The notes: a model not told the origin generated them from the sequence alone. 64,000 nt of DNA from CAYFUF01 sp964346245 (GCA_964346245.1 CAYFUF010000004.1:1-64000); one strand, 5' to 3'. Shown: positions 8,990-18,294, counted from the first letter of the stretch. Program-made: numbers and translations.

Positions 8990-9185
8990 GAGGGCGGGGG
9001 CAGGCGAAATCGCCGCCTGCGGCGGCATTTCGCCTGAAAGGGCGCGGGACCTTGCACCCTGGGGACGACTCCGACCCGTGATATAGACAGCAATAGAAGC
9101 AGCGGTCGCAAGACCCCGCGCCCTGGTGCGGTTTGGGCCGCCGGAGGCGGGCCAAACCGCTGCCCCCGCTCATGGCCCTGCATCT
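8990..9185 (+). repeat. GC-rich double-hairpin module E1
   Basis: Two hairpins flank about 90 bp of variable sequence. The first is GGCGAAATCGCCGCC with GGCGGCATTTCGCC. The second is GGGCCGCC with GGCGGGCC inside GCGGTTTGG ... CCAAACCGC. The module ends GCTCATGGCCCTG. The reverse complement of 45034-45240 has the same two hairpins and the same end but a different middle. A remnant of an array unit (CCACAAATCAAGAAA) follows at about 9188. Confidence 0.75.
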
Positions 9186-9208
9186 TCCACAAATCAAGAA
9201 ACAGCCCT

Positions 9209-9231
9209 GAAGCCCCTAGGGGCTTTTTTTT
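9209..9231 (+). terminator. Terminator between hemW region and heat-shock operon
   Basis: AAGCCCC-TA-GGGGCTT followed by a T-run. It isolates the hrcA operon from upstream transcription. Confidence 0.8.
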
Positions 9232-9263
9232 GTGCGCAGAAAAAAGAAATAATGGCACCCCCC

Positions 9264-9292
9264 TTGACAAAGGCGGCGGCAACCCTTAAACT
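9264..9292 (+). promoter_or_regulatory. Promoter of the hrcA-grpE-dnaK operon
   Basis: TTGACA, 17 nt, TAAACT. It lies directly upstream of the CIRCE operator, so HrcA bound there would block initiation or early elongation. Confidence 0.75.
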
Positions 9293-9296
9293 AGTA

Positions 9297-9323
9297 TTAG
9301 CACTCAAGACAATAGAGTGATAA
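9297..9323. promoter_or_regulatory. CIRCE operator for HrcA
   Basis: TTAGCACTC, 9 nt, GAGTGATAA: 8 of 9 positions match the CIRCE consensus TTAGCACTC-N9-GAGTGCTAA. It lies between the promoter and hrcA, so the operon is expected to be autorepressed by HrcA and induced by heat. Confidence 0.93.
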
Positions 9324-9343
9324 TAACGAAAAAGGAGGGCAAG

Positions 9344-10360
9344 ATGGACGATAGAAAACATTTCATACTTGGTGCAGTCTTGCGCTCGTATATCGATTCG
9401 GCTGAGCCGGTTGGGTCAAGGTCTCTGCAGAGGGATTACGATTTGAATATCTCAGCAGCGACAATACGAAATGAGATGAGCGACTTGGAGCACTTGGGTT
9501 ACCTTATGAAGGCGCATACGTCTTCGGGTAGAATCCCATTACCGCTAGCTTACCGCTGGTATGTGGATGAGATTCAAAGCAAGGGCTTGAGCTTACCAAA
9601 GATTCCAGCACTGGTGGATAAGAGTTTGCTCAATCAGTCGAGTGAGTTAAAAAATATAGTAGATACGGCTTTGGAGATTTTGGCGCAGAGCACCAACTAT
9701 GTGTCCTTTGCCCTATTACCAAAGAGAACCGACGATAAGCTGGAAAGCTTGGAATTTATCAGAGTTTCTGACCAAGAGGTTTTGCTGGTCATGGTTTATC
9801 ACAGCCGACTAGTCAAGACAGATCTCATCTATTTGAAGGGGGACTACAGCGATAACCGGATTGCTCGGGCAAAGGAAGTCCTGCAAGGGATGCTGGTTGG
9901 CAAAGAGCTGGGCTTGATCGATTCGATTCTTCATTCCTACTTTTTCAGTTCATCCAGCTTGAAGACCAACTTCTTGGCGGAGGTTGTGCCCATCATCCAA
10001 AAGCAAGTCCGGGAAAGCTTGGAGCCAAGCTTGACCTTCAAGGGCTTGAGTAGGTTGTATGAGATTGATGATTACGGTTCTTGGGACGAGACGTCTGCTT
10101 TTATCGGACAGTTGCAGCATAGCGACGATTTGGTGGACCTCTTGAGCGACAAGAATGATAAAGATATTGAGATATATATTGGCGATGAAAGTGACATCAC
10201 TTATCTGTCCAATTCCAGTATCATCGCCGCGCCTTTCCAAGTATCCGATACGTTTAAAGGAAAGATAGGCATCATCGGCCCCACCAGGATGCAGTACCAG
10301 AAGGTATTGTTCGATGTGGCCATGATCGGTCGATACATTGGCTCGATAGCCGCCAGATGA
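9344..10360 (+). CDS. hrcA: Heat-inducible transcription repressor HrcA
   Basis: The 338-residue protein has the HrcA N-terminal winged-helix domain (SAATIRNEMSDLEHLGYL, then HTSSGRIPLP, both family signatures) and the C-terminal dimerisation/GAF-like domain. It represses its own operon through CIRCE. ATG at 9344 is chosen because AAAGGAGGG precedes it; an upstream in-frame GTG at 9317 would overlap the operator. It is the first gene of hrcA-grpE-dnaK. Confidence 0.96.
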   Translation: MDDRKHFILGAVLRSYIDSAEPVGSRSLQRDYDLNISAATIRNEMSDLEHLGYLMKAHTSSGRIPLPLAYRWYVDEIQSKGLSLPKIPALVDKSLLNQSSELKNIVDTALEILAQSTNYVSFALLPKRTDDKLESLEFIRVSDQEVLLVMVYHSRLVKTDLIYLKGDYSDNRIARAKEVLQGMLVGKELGLIDSILHSYFFSSSSLKTNFLAEVVPIIQKQVRESLEPSLTFKGLSRLYEIDDYGSWDETSAFIGQLQHSDDLVDLLSDKNDKDIEIYIGDESDITYLSNSSIIAAPFQVSDTFKGKIGIIGPTRMQYQKVLFDVAMIGRYIGSIAAR

Positions 10361-10393
10361 TGGTGGATGAGATAGAGAAAGTTGAGGGATTGA

Positions 10394-10960
10394 ATGGCAA
10401 AAAAAGAGTATGAAAATAAAAGAGAAGAGATACCTGAGGAACAGGACCTGCTTGAGGATGAAGTGATCGAAGCAGAGGAAGTCATCGAGGCTGAAGAAGT
10501 CACCGATGATGCAGGCGCTCAAGTGACTGATAAAGAGACCAGTCAGGAAGTAGAAAAGTTGCAAAACCAGGTGCTCCGCTTACAAGCGGACTTCCAGAAT
10601 TTTCAGAACAGGGTAGCAAGGGAAAAAGAGAACACGATTCACTATGCGAACGAAAACCTGATGATCAAGATTCTGGATGTGGTCGACAACTTCGACCGCG
10701 CTTTGGCTACTGAGAAGGAGCACGACGCCTTCTTTGAGGGCATGAGCCTGATCAGAAAGCAATTGCTAACCGCTCTGGAATCCAGCGGCTTGGAAGAAGT
10801 GGCATCGGATGGCGAAGTCTTTGACCCTAACCGCCACAACGCCGTCCTTTCGGAAGAAAGCGACGAGATGGAGTCCGGCTATATTACAGAGACTTTGCAG
10901 AAGGGTTATGCGCTGAACGGCAAGGTAATCCGCCCTGCCATGGTGAAAGTTGCTAAATAA
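10394..10960 (+). CDS. grpE: Nucleotide exchange factor GrpE
   Basis: The 188-residue protein has an acidic N-terminal region, a long coiled coil (VEKLQNQVLRLQADFQNFQNR) and the GrpE C-terminal beta domain ending VLQKGY-type sequence (here LQKGYALNGKVIRPAMVKV). It releases ADP from DnaK. It lies 33 nt after hrcA and before dnaK, as usual. Confidence 0.95.
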   Translation: MAKKEYENKREEIPEEQDLLEDEVIEAEEVIEAEEVTDDAGAQVTDKETSQEVEKLQNQVLRLQADFQNFQNRVAREKENTIHYANENLMIKILDVVDNFDRALATEKEHDAFFEGMSLIRKQLLTALESSGLEEVASDGEVFDPNRHNAVLSEESDEMESGYITETLQKGYALNGKVIRPAMVKVAK

Positions 10961-10976
10961 GCAGAAACAACCGCAT

Positions 10977-11076
10977 NNNNNNNNNNNNNNNNNNNNNNNN
11001 NNNNNNNNNNNNNNNNNNNNNNNNNNNNNNNNNNNNNNNNNNNNNNNNNNNNNNNNNNNNNNNNNNNNNNNNNNNN
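10977..11076. other. 100-N assembly gap in the grpE-dnaK spacer
   Basis: The 17 bases before the gap (AGCAGAAACAACCGCAT) are repeated directly after it. The contigs probably overlap and little or nothing is missing. No gene is cut. Confidence 0.9.
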
Positions 11077-11209
11077 AGCAGAAACAACCGCATCAGCAGA
11101 AGCGGCTGAAATGGCAAAAAGGGAAATAAGAAAAAGGAAAAAACATGGGCAAGCGCCCTTGAAGCAATAGAGACAGACAGAACGAATAAGAATATGGAGG
11201 CAAAATAAT

Positions 11210-13039
11210 ATGGGAAAAATTATTGGAATTGACTTAGGTACAACAAACTCAGCAGTAGCTGTTATGGAAGGTGGTAAGGCCACCATCGTAGAGAACGTAG
11301 AAGGTAATAGAACGACACCTTCCATCGTTGCCTTTACAAAGGACGGGGAAAGATTAGTTGGTGAGACCGCTAAGCGTCAAGCCATCATGAACCCTGAAAG
11401 AACCATTGCATCAATTAAAAGGGAGATGGGCTCCAACCACAAGGTAGACATCGATGGCAAGAGCTATTCACCTGAAGAGATTTCTGCAATGACTCTGCAA
11501 AAATTGAAAGCTGACACGGAGAGCTACCTTGGCGAGACGATCACTGAAGCAGTCATTACGGTACCTGCTTACTTTACCGATGCTCAACGTCAAGCAACCA
11601 AGGATGCTGGAAAGATCGCCGGTTTGGATGTTAAGCGAATCATCAACGAGCCAACGGCAGCAGCCCTTGCTTACGGTGCAGATAAAGAGACAGAACAATC
11701 CAAGATTATGGTTTATGACCTTGGTGGTGGTACATTCGACGTTTCCATCCTTGAGGTAGGCGACGGCGTATTTGAAGTATTGGCTACCCGTGGTAACAAC
11801 CATCTTGGTGGTGATGATTTCGATAACATCATCATGGACTACATCGCTGAAGAATTCATGAAGGAAAACGGCGTTGACCTTCGCAAGGATCCTACGAGCG
11901 ACCAGAGATTGAAGGATGCTGCAGAGAAGGCAAAGAAGGAACTTTCTTCTACAACCACATCAAACATCAGCCTTCCTTTCATCACGGCAGTAAACGGCCA
12001 ACCTGTCCACTTAGATATGAACTTAACTCGCGCTAAGTTCGACGAGTTGACTGCTAGCTTAGTCAAGAAGACGGAAGGTCCTATCCATGACGCTTTAGCT
12101 GATGCAGGCATCGATGCTTCTGAACTCAACAAGGTTCTGCTTGTTGGTGGTTCGACCAGAATCCCAGCAGTACAAGCATCCGTCAAGAAGATTACTGGTA
12201 AGGATCCTCAAAAGGACATTAACCCAGATGAGTGTGTTGCCTTAGGTGCAGCTATTCAAGGTGGTGTCTTATCTGGTGAAGTGAAGGATCTCTTGCTCCT
12301 TGATGTCACCCCACTATCCCTTGGTTTGGAAACACTTGGTGGCGTAACAACCGTATTAATCCCAAGAAACACAACCATTCCTACCAAGAAGAGCCAGACC
12401 TTTACAACCGCTGCAGATAACCAAACCTCAGTAGACATTCATGTCTTGCAGGGTGAACGTGAGATGGCCGTCGACAATACAACCTTGGGCCGCTTCCAAT
12501 TGGAGGGAATCCCAGCAGCTCGCCGTGGCATTCCACAAATTGAAGTTACTTTCGATATTGACGCTAACGGTATTGTAAACGTCAGCGCTAAGGATCAAGG
12601 CACAGGTAAAGAGCAGAAGATTACCATCACTTCTTCAACCAACTTGAGCGAAGATGAAATCAACCGCAGAGTACGTGAGGCTGAGGAATTTGCTGAGGAA
12701 GATAAGAAGAAGAAGGAATTGATCGATGCGAGAAACCAAGCAGAATCACTAGCTTACCAAACGGAGCAAACTCTGGGCGAGCTTGGCGACAAGATCAGCG
12801 CAGACGAGAAGAGCCAAGTAGAAGCTAAGATCAAGGACCTTCGCGATGTCATGACCTCCGAGAACGTGGACGATATCAAGTCTCGCACAGAAGAACTAAC
12901 AACTGAATTAAACACTATCTCTCAGAAGCTCTACCAGGATGCTGGCGCTGAAGCAGGAAATGCCGGCGCAGCTGGTGGTGATGACGACGTAATCGACGCA
13001 GATTATGAAGTTGTCGATGAGGACGACGATAACAATTAA
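11210..13039 (+). CDS. dnaK: Chaperone DnaK (Hsp70)
   Basis: The 609-residue protein starts MGKIIGIDLGTTNSAVAV and carries the ATPase signatures (VYDLGGGTFDVSI, VLLVGGSTRIPAVQ), the linker DLLLLDVTPLSLG and the substrate-binding domain, ending in an acidic DDDVIDADYEVVDED tail. Length and motifs are complete. It works with DnaJ and GrpE in protein folding. AT-leaning codon use differs slightly from neighbours, as expected of a highly expressed gene. Confidence 0.99.
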   Translation: MGKIIGIDLGTTNSAVAVMEGGKATIVENVEGNRTTPSIVAFTKDGERLVGETAKRQAIMNPERTIASIKREMGSNHKVDIDGKSYSPEEISAMTLQKLKADTESYLGETITEAVITVPAYFTDAQRQATKDAGKIAGLDVKRIINEPTAAALAYGADKETEQSKIMVYDLGGGTFDVSILEVGDGVFEVLATRGNNHLGGDDFDNIIMDYIAEEFMKENGVDLRKDPTSDQRLKDAAEKAKKELSSTTTSNISLPFITAVNGQPVHLDMNLTRAKFDELTASLVKKTEGPIHDALADAGIDASELNKVLLVGGSTRIPAVQASVKKITGKDPQKDINPDECVALGAAIQGGVLSGEVKDLLLLDVTPLSLGLETLGGVTTVLIPRNTTIPTKKSQTFTTAADNQTSVDIHVLQGEREMAVDNTTLGRFQLEGIPAARRGIPQIEVTFDIDANGIVNVSAKDQGTGKEQKITITSSTNLSEDEINRRVREAEEFAEEDKKKKELIDARNQAESLAYQTEQTLGELGDKISADEKSQVEAKIKDLRDVMTSENVDDIKSRTEELTTELNTISQKLYQDAGAEAGNAGAAGGDDDVIDADYEVVDEDDDNN

Positions 13040-13068
13040 TTTGGCGTGTTTAGCTAAATAACTAAGAT

Positions 13069-13090
13069 TGGGGCGCTAAGGCGCCCTTTT
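13069..13090 (+). terminator. dnaK terminator
   Basis: GGGGCGC-TAAG-GCGCCC hairpin followed by TTTTCTT. It separates dnaK from dnaJ, which therefore needs its own promoter or read-through. Confidence 0.8.
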
Positions 13091-13094
13091 CTTA

Positions 13095-13123
13095 TTGATT
13101 GAAATCGAGTACAATAATACGAT
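13095..13123 (+). promoter_or_regulatory. Possible dnaJ promoter
   Basis: TTGATT, 17 nt, TACGAT, just after the dnaK terminator. No second CIRCE is visible, so dnaJ may be uncoupled from HrcA. Confidence 0.5.
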
Positions 13124-13185
13124 GTATCGAAAAGATCATGAGATAGTGACGAGATGGAAGAGACGATGTGTGAAAGGAAGCTATT

Positions 13186-14304
13186 TTGAAAAACCCTTAC
13201 GAGTTACTGGAGGTGACAGAAACCGCCTCCCTTGAAGAGATAAAGAAATCCTATAGGAAGAAAGCCAAGCAGTATCACCCCGATTTGAATCCGGGCGATG
13301 CCGAGGCAGCCGAGCGCTTCAAAGAGCTCAGCGAGGCCTACGCGATCCTGTCCGATGAGGAGAAGAGGAGAAAGTACGATACCTATGGCGCCGCAGCCTT
13401 CGAGAATGGAGGCATGGGTGCTAGTGGTTTCGATATGGGCGGTTTCGCCGACCTCTTCGACATCTTCGATTTGTTCGGCGGTGGCAGTAGAGCGAGAAGG
13501 GAAAACCCCAACGCCCCAAGGCAGGGGGAGGACATCCACTTCGAGCTTGTGGTTTCCTTTAAGGAAGCGGTCTTTGGTTGCGAGCGGACCATAAAGGTAC
13601 CTACGGAGGTCGCTTGTTCCTCTTGCCACGGGCATGGCACAGCGGATGGCAAGCAGGCTGAAGTTTGCCCAACCTGCCACGGTACGGGAGAGGTGCAGGA
13701 GCGGTCAGTCAATGGCTTCATGAGCTTTGTCAGAAATGTGACTTGTCCAACCTGCCACGGTAAGGGCAAGCTGATAGAAGAAGTCTGCGACGACTGCCAT
13801 GGCAGCGGTAGGGAGATGATGAAAAAGTCCGTGAAGATTCAGATTCCTGCCGGTGTGGATGATGGGAATATGATGCCGATCCGGGGGCATGGCCATCAGG
13901 GAAAAAATGGTGGTCCAAACGGAGACCTCTATGTGATCTTCCGTGTGGAAGAGTCGGATATCTTCACTCGCCAGGGCGACAACCTCTACTTCGAGTTGCC
14001 GATAAGCTTCCCACAAGCAGCTTTGGGTGACACGGTGAAGGTGCCTACACTTGACGGACCTCAGGATGTTGAGATACCAGCCGGCACGCAAACGGGCAAG
14101 CGCTTCACACTGAAGGGTCAAGGCGTAACCAATGTGAGGACGAAGCGGAGAGGAAACATCATTTTCGATGTTTTCGTCGAAGTGCCTAAGCACTTGAATG
14201 ATGACCAAAAGGATGCTCTTCGCGCCTACAGCAAGACGATGGGCGAGAGCCCGGAAGGAGTGAAGAAGTCCTTCTTTGACAAGGTAAAGGATATTTTTGA
14301 TTAA
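13186..14304 (+). CDS. dnaJ: Chaperone DnaJ (Hsp40)
   Basis: The 372-residue protein has a J domain with the HPD motif (KKQYHPDLNPGD is close: KAKQYHPDLNP), a Gly/Phe-rich linker (GGMGASGFDMGGFADLF), four CxxCxGxG zinc motifs (CSSCHGHG, CPTCHGTG, CPTCHGKG, CDDCHGSG) and the C-terminal substrate domain. It stimulates the DnaK ATPase. The start is TTG at 13186 after AAAGGAAG; no ATG fits. Its stop overlaps the prmA start by one base. Confidence 0.97.
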   Translation: MKNPYELLEVTETASLEEIKKSYRKKAKQYHPDLNPGDAEAAERFKELSEAYAILSDEEKRRKYDTYGAAAFENGGMGASGFDMGGFADLFDIFDLFGGGSRARRENPNAPRQGEDIHFELVVSFKEAVFGCERTIKVPTEVACSSCHGHGTADGKQAEVCPTCHGTGEVQERSVNGFMSFVRNVTCPTCHGKGKLIEEVCDDCHGSGREMMKKSVKIQIPAGVDDGNMMPIRGHGHQGKNGGPNGDLYVIFRVEESDIFTRQGDNLYFELPISFPQAALGDTVKVPTLDGPQDVEIPAGTQTGKRFTLKGQGVTNVRTKRRGNIIFDVFVEVPKHLNDDQKDALRAYSKTMGESPEGVKKSFFDKVKDIFD

Positions 14305-15257
14305 TGGAATACATTCGTTTAACCCTGCGTTACCCAAGAGAATTGAATGAAGACGTCGATGAGCTGGTTGGAAATGCTCAGGCAATTGGCAGTGAGATTA
14401 TTGACCTGAACATGATCCAGTCTTACCAGAGTCACGCCCCCAGCTGGGAGTTGGCCGACATCCAAGATCTGTACAAGCAGATGCGAAAGGATAACGCGCT
14501 CTTAGATGAGGATGTGACCATCCAGCATGTCTACTTTGAAGATAGTAAAGCGGGCAGCCGAGCGCTAGACGCCCTCTGCCGCCATTTTTATGAGCAGTAT
14601 GGCGGGCAGATAGAGGTGGTCGACGAAAGCGTCATCAACAACGATGGTTGGGACCAGGAGTGGAAGAAGTACTACGAACCCATAGAGATTGGCAGCAAGA
14701 TTTTGGTCCTGCCAGCTTGGATGGACGAGCCAGAAACAGATAGGCGGGTGATTAGGATTGACCCGGGGATGGCCTTTGGAACGGGCAGTCATGACACCAC
14801 CATCCTCTGCTTGGAAGCCATCGAGCATGTGAATTTACAAGATAAAAAGTTATTAGATATCGGCTGCGGGTCGGGTATCCTGTCCATCTTTGCTAAGATG
14901 CAGGGGGCCTCATCCGTCGAAGCCGTTGATATAGATGTTGATGCTCTGGATGCAACCAGAAGGAACGCCGAGCTGAACGGCGTGGAGATTAAGGCCTACG
15001 AGTCCGATTTGCTCGGTGAGGCTAAGGGACCTTATGACATCATCGTCGCCAACCTCCTAGCAGGCCTAGTCATTCAACTCTTGGATGATGTGGACAGCTT
15101 TTTGGCGGAGGGCGGCCAACTGATTTTATCGGGCATCCTGGTCGAGAAGTCGCCAGCCGTTCAAAAGAAGTTGCAGGAAGTGGGCTTTGCGGTCACCGAG
15201 GAGCGAATCTCCGATGAATGGGCAATGCTTAGGGCCGCTAGAAAGGACCAAGCATGA
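14304..15257 (+). CDS. prmA: Ribosomal protein L11 methyltransferase
   Basis: The 317-residue protein has the PrmA signatures: DPGMAFGTGSHDTT before the class I methyltransferase fold, SAM motif LLDIGCGSGILSIFAK, and DIIVANLLA as the catalytic-loop region. It trimethylates L11 on the ribosome. It is translationally coupled to dnaJ (TAATG overlap) and to mtaB (4-nt overlap). In Bacillus an rsmE gene sits between prmA and mtaB; here rsmE is at 60465 instead. Confidence 0.96.
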   Translation: MEYIRLTLRYPRELNEDVDELVGNAQAIGSEIIDLNMIQSYQSHAPSWELADIQDLYKQMRKDNALLDEDVTIQHVYFEDSKAGSRALDALCRHFYEQYGGQIEVVDESVINNDGWDQEWKKYYEPIEIGSKILVLPAWMDEPETDRRVIRIDPGMAFGTGSHDTTILCLEAIEHVNLQDKKLLDIGCGSGILSIFAKMQGASSVEAVDIDVDALDATRRNAELNGVEIKAYESDLLGEAKGPYDIIVANLLAGLVIQLLDDVDSFLAEGGQLILSGILVEKSPAVQKKLQEVGFAVTEERISDEWAMLRAARKDQA

Positions 15258-16552
15258 AGCGTTTCGCCTTTAAGACCCTAGGCTGCAAAGTGAACCAATA
15301 CGAGACGGAGGCAATGGAGGAGCTCTTCCTCCAAAGGGGATACGTGAAGGCAGACTCCGAGGAAGAGACCGATGTCTACGTGGTCAACACCTGCACGGTA
15401 ACCAGCGCATCGGATGCCAAGAGCCGCCAGCAGATCAACCGCATAAAGCGGAAAAATCCGCAGGCAATCGTCGCCGTAGTCGGCTGCTATGCCCAAGTCG
15501 CACCCGAAGAAATTGAAGCCTTGGAGAATGTCGATATCATTCTGGGGACCAAGGGGAGGGCCATGTTGGTCGACCTAGTCGAAGCGGTTAAGGAGGGGGA
15601 AGAGCCCATCATCCGCGTCAATGACCTGGAAGATGACCGGGCTTTTGATGAGCTCGCGATATCCACCGAGTTGGCTAAGACGAGGGCAACCATCAAGATC
15701 CAGGAAGGCTGCGACATGTTTTGCACCTACTGCATTATCCCCTACGCCAGGGGGCACATTGCCTCTCGGCCGATGGAGTCCATCATCAAAGAAGTGGAAG
15801 ACCTAGCAGGCAAGGGCTTCAAGGAATTTGTCTTAACAGGCATCCACGTCGCCTCCTACGGCAAGGACCAAGGAGGGACGCTTGATCTGATGGATGTCAT
15901 CGAGGCAATCGCAAAGATTGATGGTGTCGACCGCATCCGTTTATCCAGCATGGAGCCTCGCTGGGTAAGCGCAGACCGTTTGCAGAGACTCAAGCAGATT
16001 CCCCAGTTTTGTGACCACTTCCACCTGTCCCTGCAGAGTGGGTCGGATGAGATATTGCGGCTCATGAACCGCAAATACGACACCAGCCTCTATAAGGAGA
16101 AGGTGGACTTAATCAGGGAATTTTATCCCGACTGCGGGATTACCACGGATGTCATCGTCGGCTTTCCAGGTGAGAGCGAGGAGAACTTCCAAGAGACACT
16201 ACATTTTGTGCAAGAGATCCAATTTTCGCGGATCCACATCTTCCCCTACTCAGCTAGGGAGGGGACGCCGGCTGCCCTATTTGATGGTGCGGTCGACCCT
16301 CAAGTGAAGAAACGTCGAGCTGCAAAGCTCAGTGAAATCGAAGAGAAGATGCGCTTTGCCTTCCTCGATGCTCACATTGGTCAAGTTGGTCAGGTCCTCT
16401 TCGAAGAAGAGTTGGACCAGGATGGCATGATGTATGGATACACCAGCAACTATCTGCGGGTGGAGGCAAAACATGATTTGTCCAAGATCAATCAGGTTTT
16501 ACCAGTTACTTTTACCAAACGGGATGAAGACAAACTATTAGTTGTGCTCTAA
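15254..16552 (+). CDS. mtaB: tRNA methylthiotransferase MtaB
   Basis: The 432-residue radical-SAM methylthiotransferase starts with the MiaB/MtaB N-terminal cluster domain (TLGCKVNQYET, NTCTVT, VVGCYAQ), followed by the radical-SAM motif CDMFCTYCIIPYARG and a C-terminal TRAM domain. The KVNQYE motif marks the MtaB type, which makes ms2t6A37 in tRNA(Lys). It overlaps prmA by 4 nt and belongs to the same transcript. Confidence 0.94.
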   Translation: MKRFAFKTLGCKVNQYETEAMEELFLQRGYVKADSEEETDVYVVNTCTVTSASDAKSRQQINRIKRKNPQAIVAVVGCYAQVAPEEIEALENVDIILGTKGRAMLVDLVEAVKEGEEPIIRVNDLEDDRAFDELAISTELAKTRATIKIQEGCDMFCTYCIIPYARGHIASRPMESIIKEVEDLAGKGFKEFVLTGIHVASYGKDQGGTLDLMDVIEAIAKIDGVDRIRLSSMEPRWVSADRLQRLKQIPQFCDHFHLSLQSGSDEILRLMNRKYDTSLYKEKVDLIREFYPDCGITTDVIVGFPGESEENFQETLHFVQEIQFSRIHIFPYSAREGTPAALFDGAVDPQVKKRRAAKLSEIEEKMRFAFLDAHIGQVGQVLFEEELDQDGMMYGYTSNYLRVEAKHDLSKINQVLPVTFTKRDEDKLLVVL

Positions 16553-16568
16553 ACCCAAGGGGGAGTAA

Positions 16569-17588
16569 ATGAAATCGAATCGAATTCGGGATTATATTAT
16601 TAATGTGCTAAACGGGATGGCCTGGGGTCTTTTCTCCTCGCTACTCATCGGCTTAATTATCAAGCAAATTGGAACATTGGCAGGCATCGACCAGCTGATT
16701 ACCTTTGGTACGGTCGCCCAACGTTTGATGGGACCGGCTATCGGTGTCGGCATTGCCTATTTATTGAAGGCGCCAGCCCTAGTGGTCATCTCTAGTGCCG
16801 TCGTGGGGGCCATAGGCGCGGGCTCCCTCATCATCAGCCCCGACACGGTGTCCATCGTCACGGGCGAACCCGTCGGCGCCCTGGTCGCCACCCTAGCAGG
16901 AGCGGAAGTCGGCCGCAGGATTGCAGGCAAGACTCCTGTTGATATTGTTCTTGTCCCTATGGTTACCATCATCGTGGGTGGTATCGTGGGCATCTTCTTC
17001 GCCCCCTACATATCTGCCTTTATGAACGCCATAGGTGAAGTCATTAACCGGGCAACGGAACTTCGCCCCATCCCTATGGGCATTGCCATTTCCGTTCTCA
17101 TGGGCATGATCCTGACCGCCCCAATCTCGTCAGCGGCTATCGCTCTGTCCCTCAACCTGACAGGCCTCGCCGCAGGGGCAGCCACCGTCGGCTGCTGCTG
17201 CAACATGATTGGCTTCGCCGTCATCTCCTACCGAGATAATGGCATCGGCGGCAGCATTGCCCAAGGCATCGGCACCTCCATGCTGCAAGTGCCTAACATC
17301 ATTAAGAAGCCAACCATCTGGATTCCAGCCATCGTCTCCTCGGCTATCTTAGGTCCAATCTCCACCACCATCGGCATGGTCTCCAACGCCTCTGGTGCAG
17401 GCATGGGCACAAGCGGCCTAGTCGGCCAATTTGCCATGCTAGAGGTCATGGGCAACAGCCCTCAAGTCCTTCTGGAGATTGCCCTCATGCACTTCATCCT
17501 TCCTGGCGTAATCAGCTATCTGGTTTATGTCGCCATGTTCAAATCGGGTAAGATTGTAAAAGGAGACCTGAAGCTGCACGTCAATTAG
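16569..17588 (+). CDS. PTS_EIIC_2-type membrane permease
   Basis: The 339-residue protein is almost entirely hydrophobic, with about nine or ten membrane segments and Gly-rich helices (GAIGAGSLIISPD, MVSNASGAGMGTSGLVGQF). The sequence resembles the PTS transporter subunit IIC family of the PTS_EIIC_2 type, seen in many Firmicutes as stand-alone genes. No IIA or IIB domain is next to it, so its substrate and even its PTS dependence are open. It follows mtaB after 16 nt and has its own RBS (AAGGGGGAG). Confidence 0.75.
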   Translation: MKSNRIRDYIINVLNGMAWGLFSSLLIGLIIKQIGTLAGIDQLITFGTVAQRLMGPAIGVGIAYLLKAPALVVISSAVVGAIGAGSLIISPDTVSIVTGEPVGALVATLAGAEVGRRIAGKTPVDIVLVPMVTIIVGGIVGIFFAPYISAFMNAIGEVINRATELRPIPMGIAISVLMGMILTAPISSAAIALSLNLTGLAAGAATVGCCCNMIGFAVISYRDNGIGGSIAQGIGTSMLQVPNIIKKPTIWIPAIVSSAILGPISTTIGMVSNASGAGMGTSGLVGQFAMLEVMGNSPQVLLEIALMHFILPGVISYLVYVAMFKSGKIVKGDLKLHVN

Positions 17589-17635
17589 TGAAAAGACAGG
17601 CCTCGACTGACCAACAAGAAAAGAAAGGTGGTAGC

Positions 17636-17980
17636 ATGCAAGATTGTATCTTTTGTAAAATCGCAGGGGGAGAGATCCCAACGGATAAAGTATTTGAAAA
17701 TGATAAGCTGGTTGCCTTTAAAGACATGTCGCCCAAGGCGCCGGTCCACTACCTTTTCGTACCTAAGGCCCACTACGATTCAACCAACGCCCTAAAGGAA
17801 GATGCCTCCATCGTGAAGGACATCTTCGAGGCAATCGTTGAGGTTGCCGAGCGGGACGGCTTCGCTGAATCGGGTTACAGGGTCGTCAACAACGTGGGTA
17901 AGGACGGCCTCCAAACCGTGCCCCACCTCCACTTCCACGTCTTAGCCGGCAGGGAGCTGAAGATTTTGGATACCGATTGA
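17636..17980 (+). CDS. HIT-family nucleotide hydrolase/transferase
   Basis: The 114-residue protein begins MQDCIFCKIAGGEIPT and ends with the histidine triad VPHLHFHVLAG. This is the Hint/PKCI branch, which hydrolyses aminoacyl- or phosphoramidate-linked AMP. The start at 17636 has AAAGGTGG ahead and matches the family N terminus; an in-frame GTG at 17588 would add 16 unlikely residues. Confidence 0.93.
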   Translation: MQDCIFCKIAGGEIPTDKVFENDKLVAFKDMSPKAPVHYLFVPKAHYDSTNALKEDASIVKDIFEAIVEVAERDGFAESGYRVVNNVGKDGLQTVPHLHFHVLAGRELKILDTD

Positions 17981-18028
17981 TGGGATGAAGGCAGTAGGCG
18001 GTTTCTGGTTCAAGCAAGCAAAGATTAC

Positions 18029-18057
18029 TTGCAATGGCCCAATCTTTCGTTTATAAT
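18029..18057 (+). promoter_or_regulatory. rpsU promoter
   Basis: TTGCAA, 17 nt, TATAAT (perfect -10), 36 nt before the rpsU start. Confidence 0.8.
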
Positions 18058-18092
18058 ATCCCTCTAGAGACCTGATTGAGGGGGTGAAAAGA

Positions 18093-18272
18093 TTGACAGA
18101 AATCCGCGTTGGAGAGAACGAATCTATTGATAGTGCTCTTAAGCGTTTCAAGAGACAATGTGCACGCGCTGGTGTGCTTGCCGAATATAGAAAACGTGAA
18201 CATTACGAGAAACCGAGCCTAAAGAAGAAGAAGAAATCTGAAGCTGCTCGTCGTAAGAATCGTAAGAGATAA
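18093..18272 (+). CDS. rpsU: 30S ribosomal protein S21
   Basis: The 59-residue basic protein reads TEIRVGENESIDSALKRFK after its start and ends SEAARRKNRKR, matching S21 along its length. TTG at 18093 is chosen: GAGGGGG lies 8 nt upstream and the protein then starts like other S21 proteins; GTG at 18084 would overlap the RBS. It is monocistronic with its own promoter and terminator. Confidence 0.96.
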   Translation: MTEIRVGENESIDSALKRFKRQCARAGVLAEYRKREHYEKPSLKKKKKSEAARRKNRKR

Positions 18273-18294
18273 TTATTGAAACGAATAGCATAAT

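Noticed and set aside
8350..9282. Several overlapping minus-strand frames of 77-232 codons over the hemW end and repeat region
   Set aside because: They run through the GGTATG units and GC-rich hairpins, have no RBS and change with each repeat. They reflect base composition, not genes.
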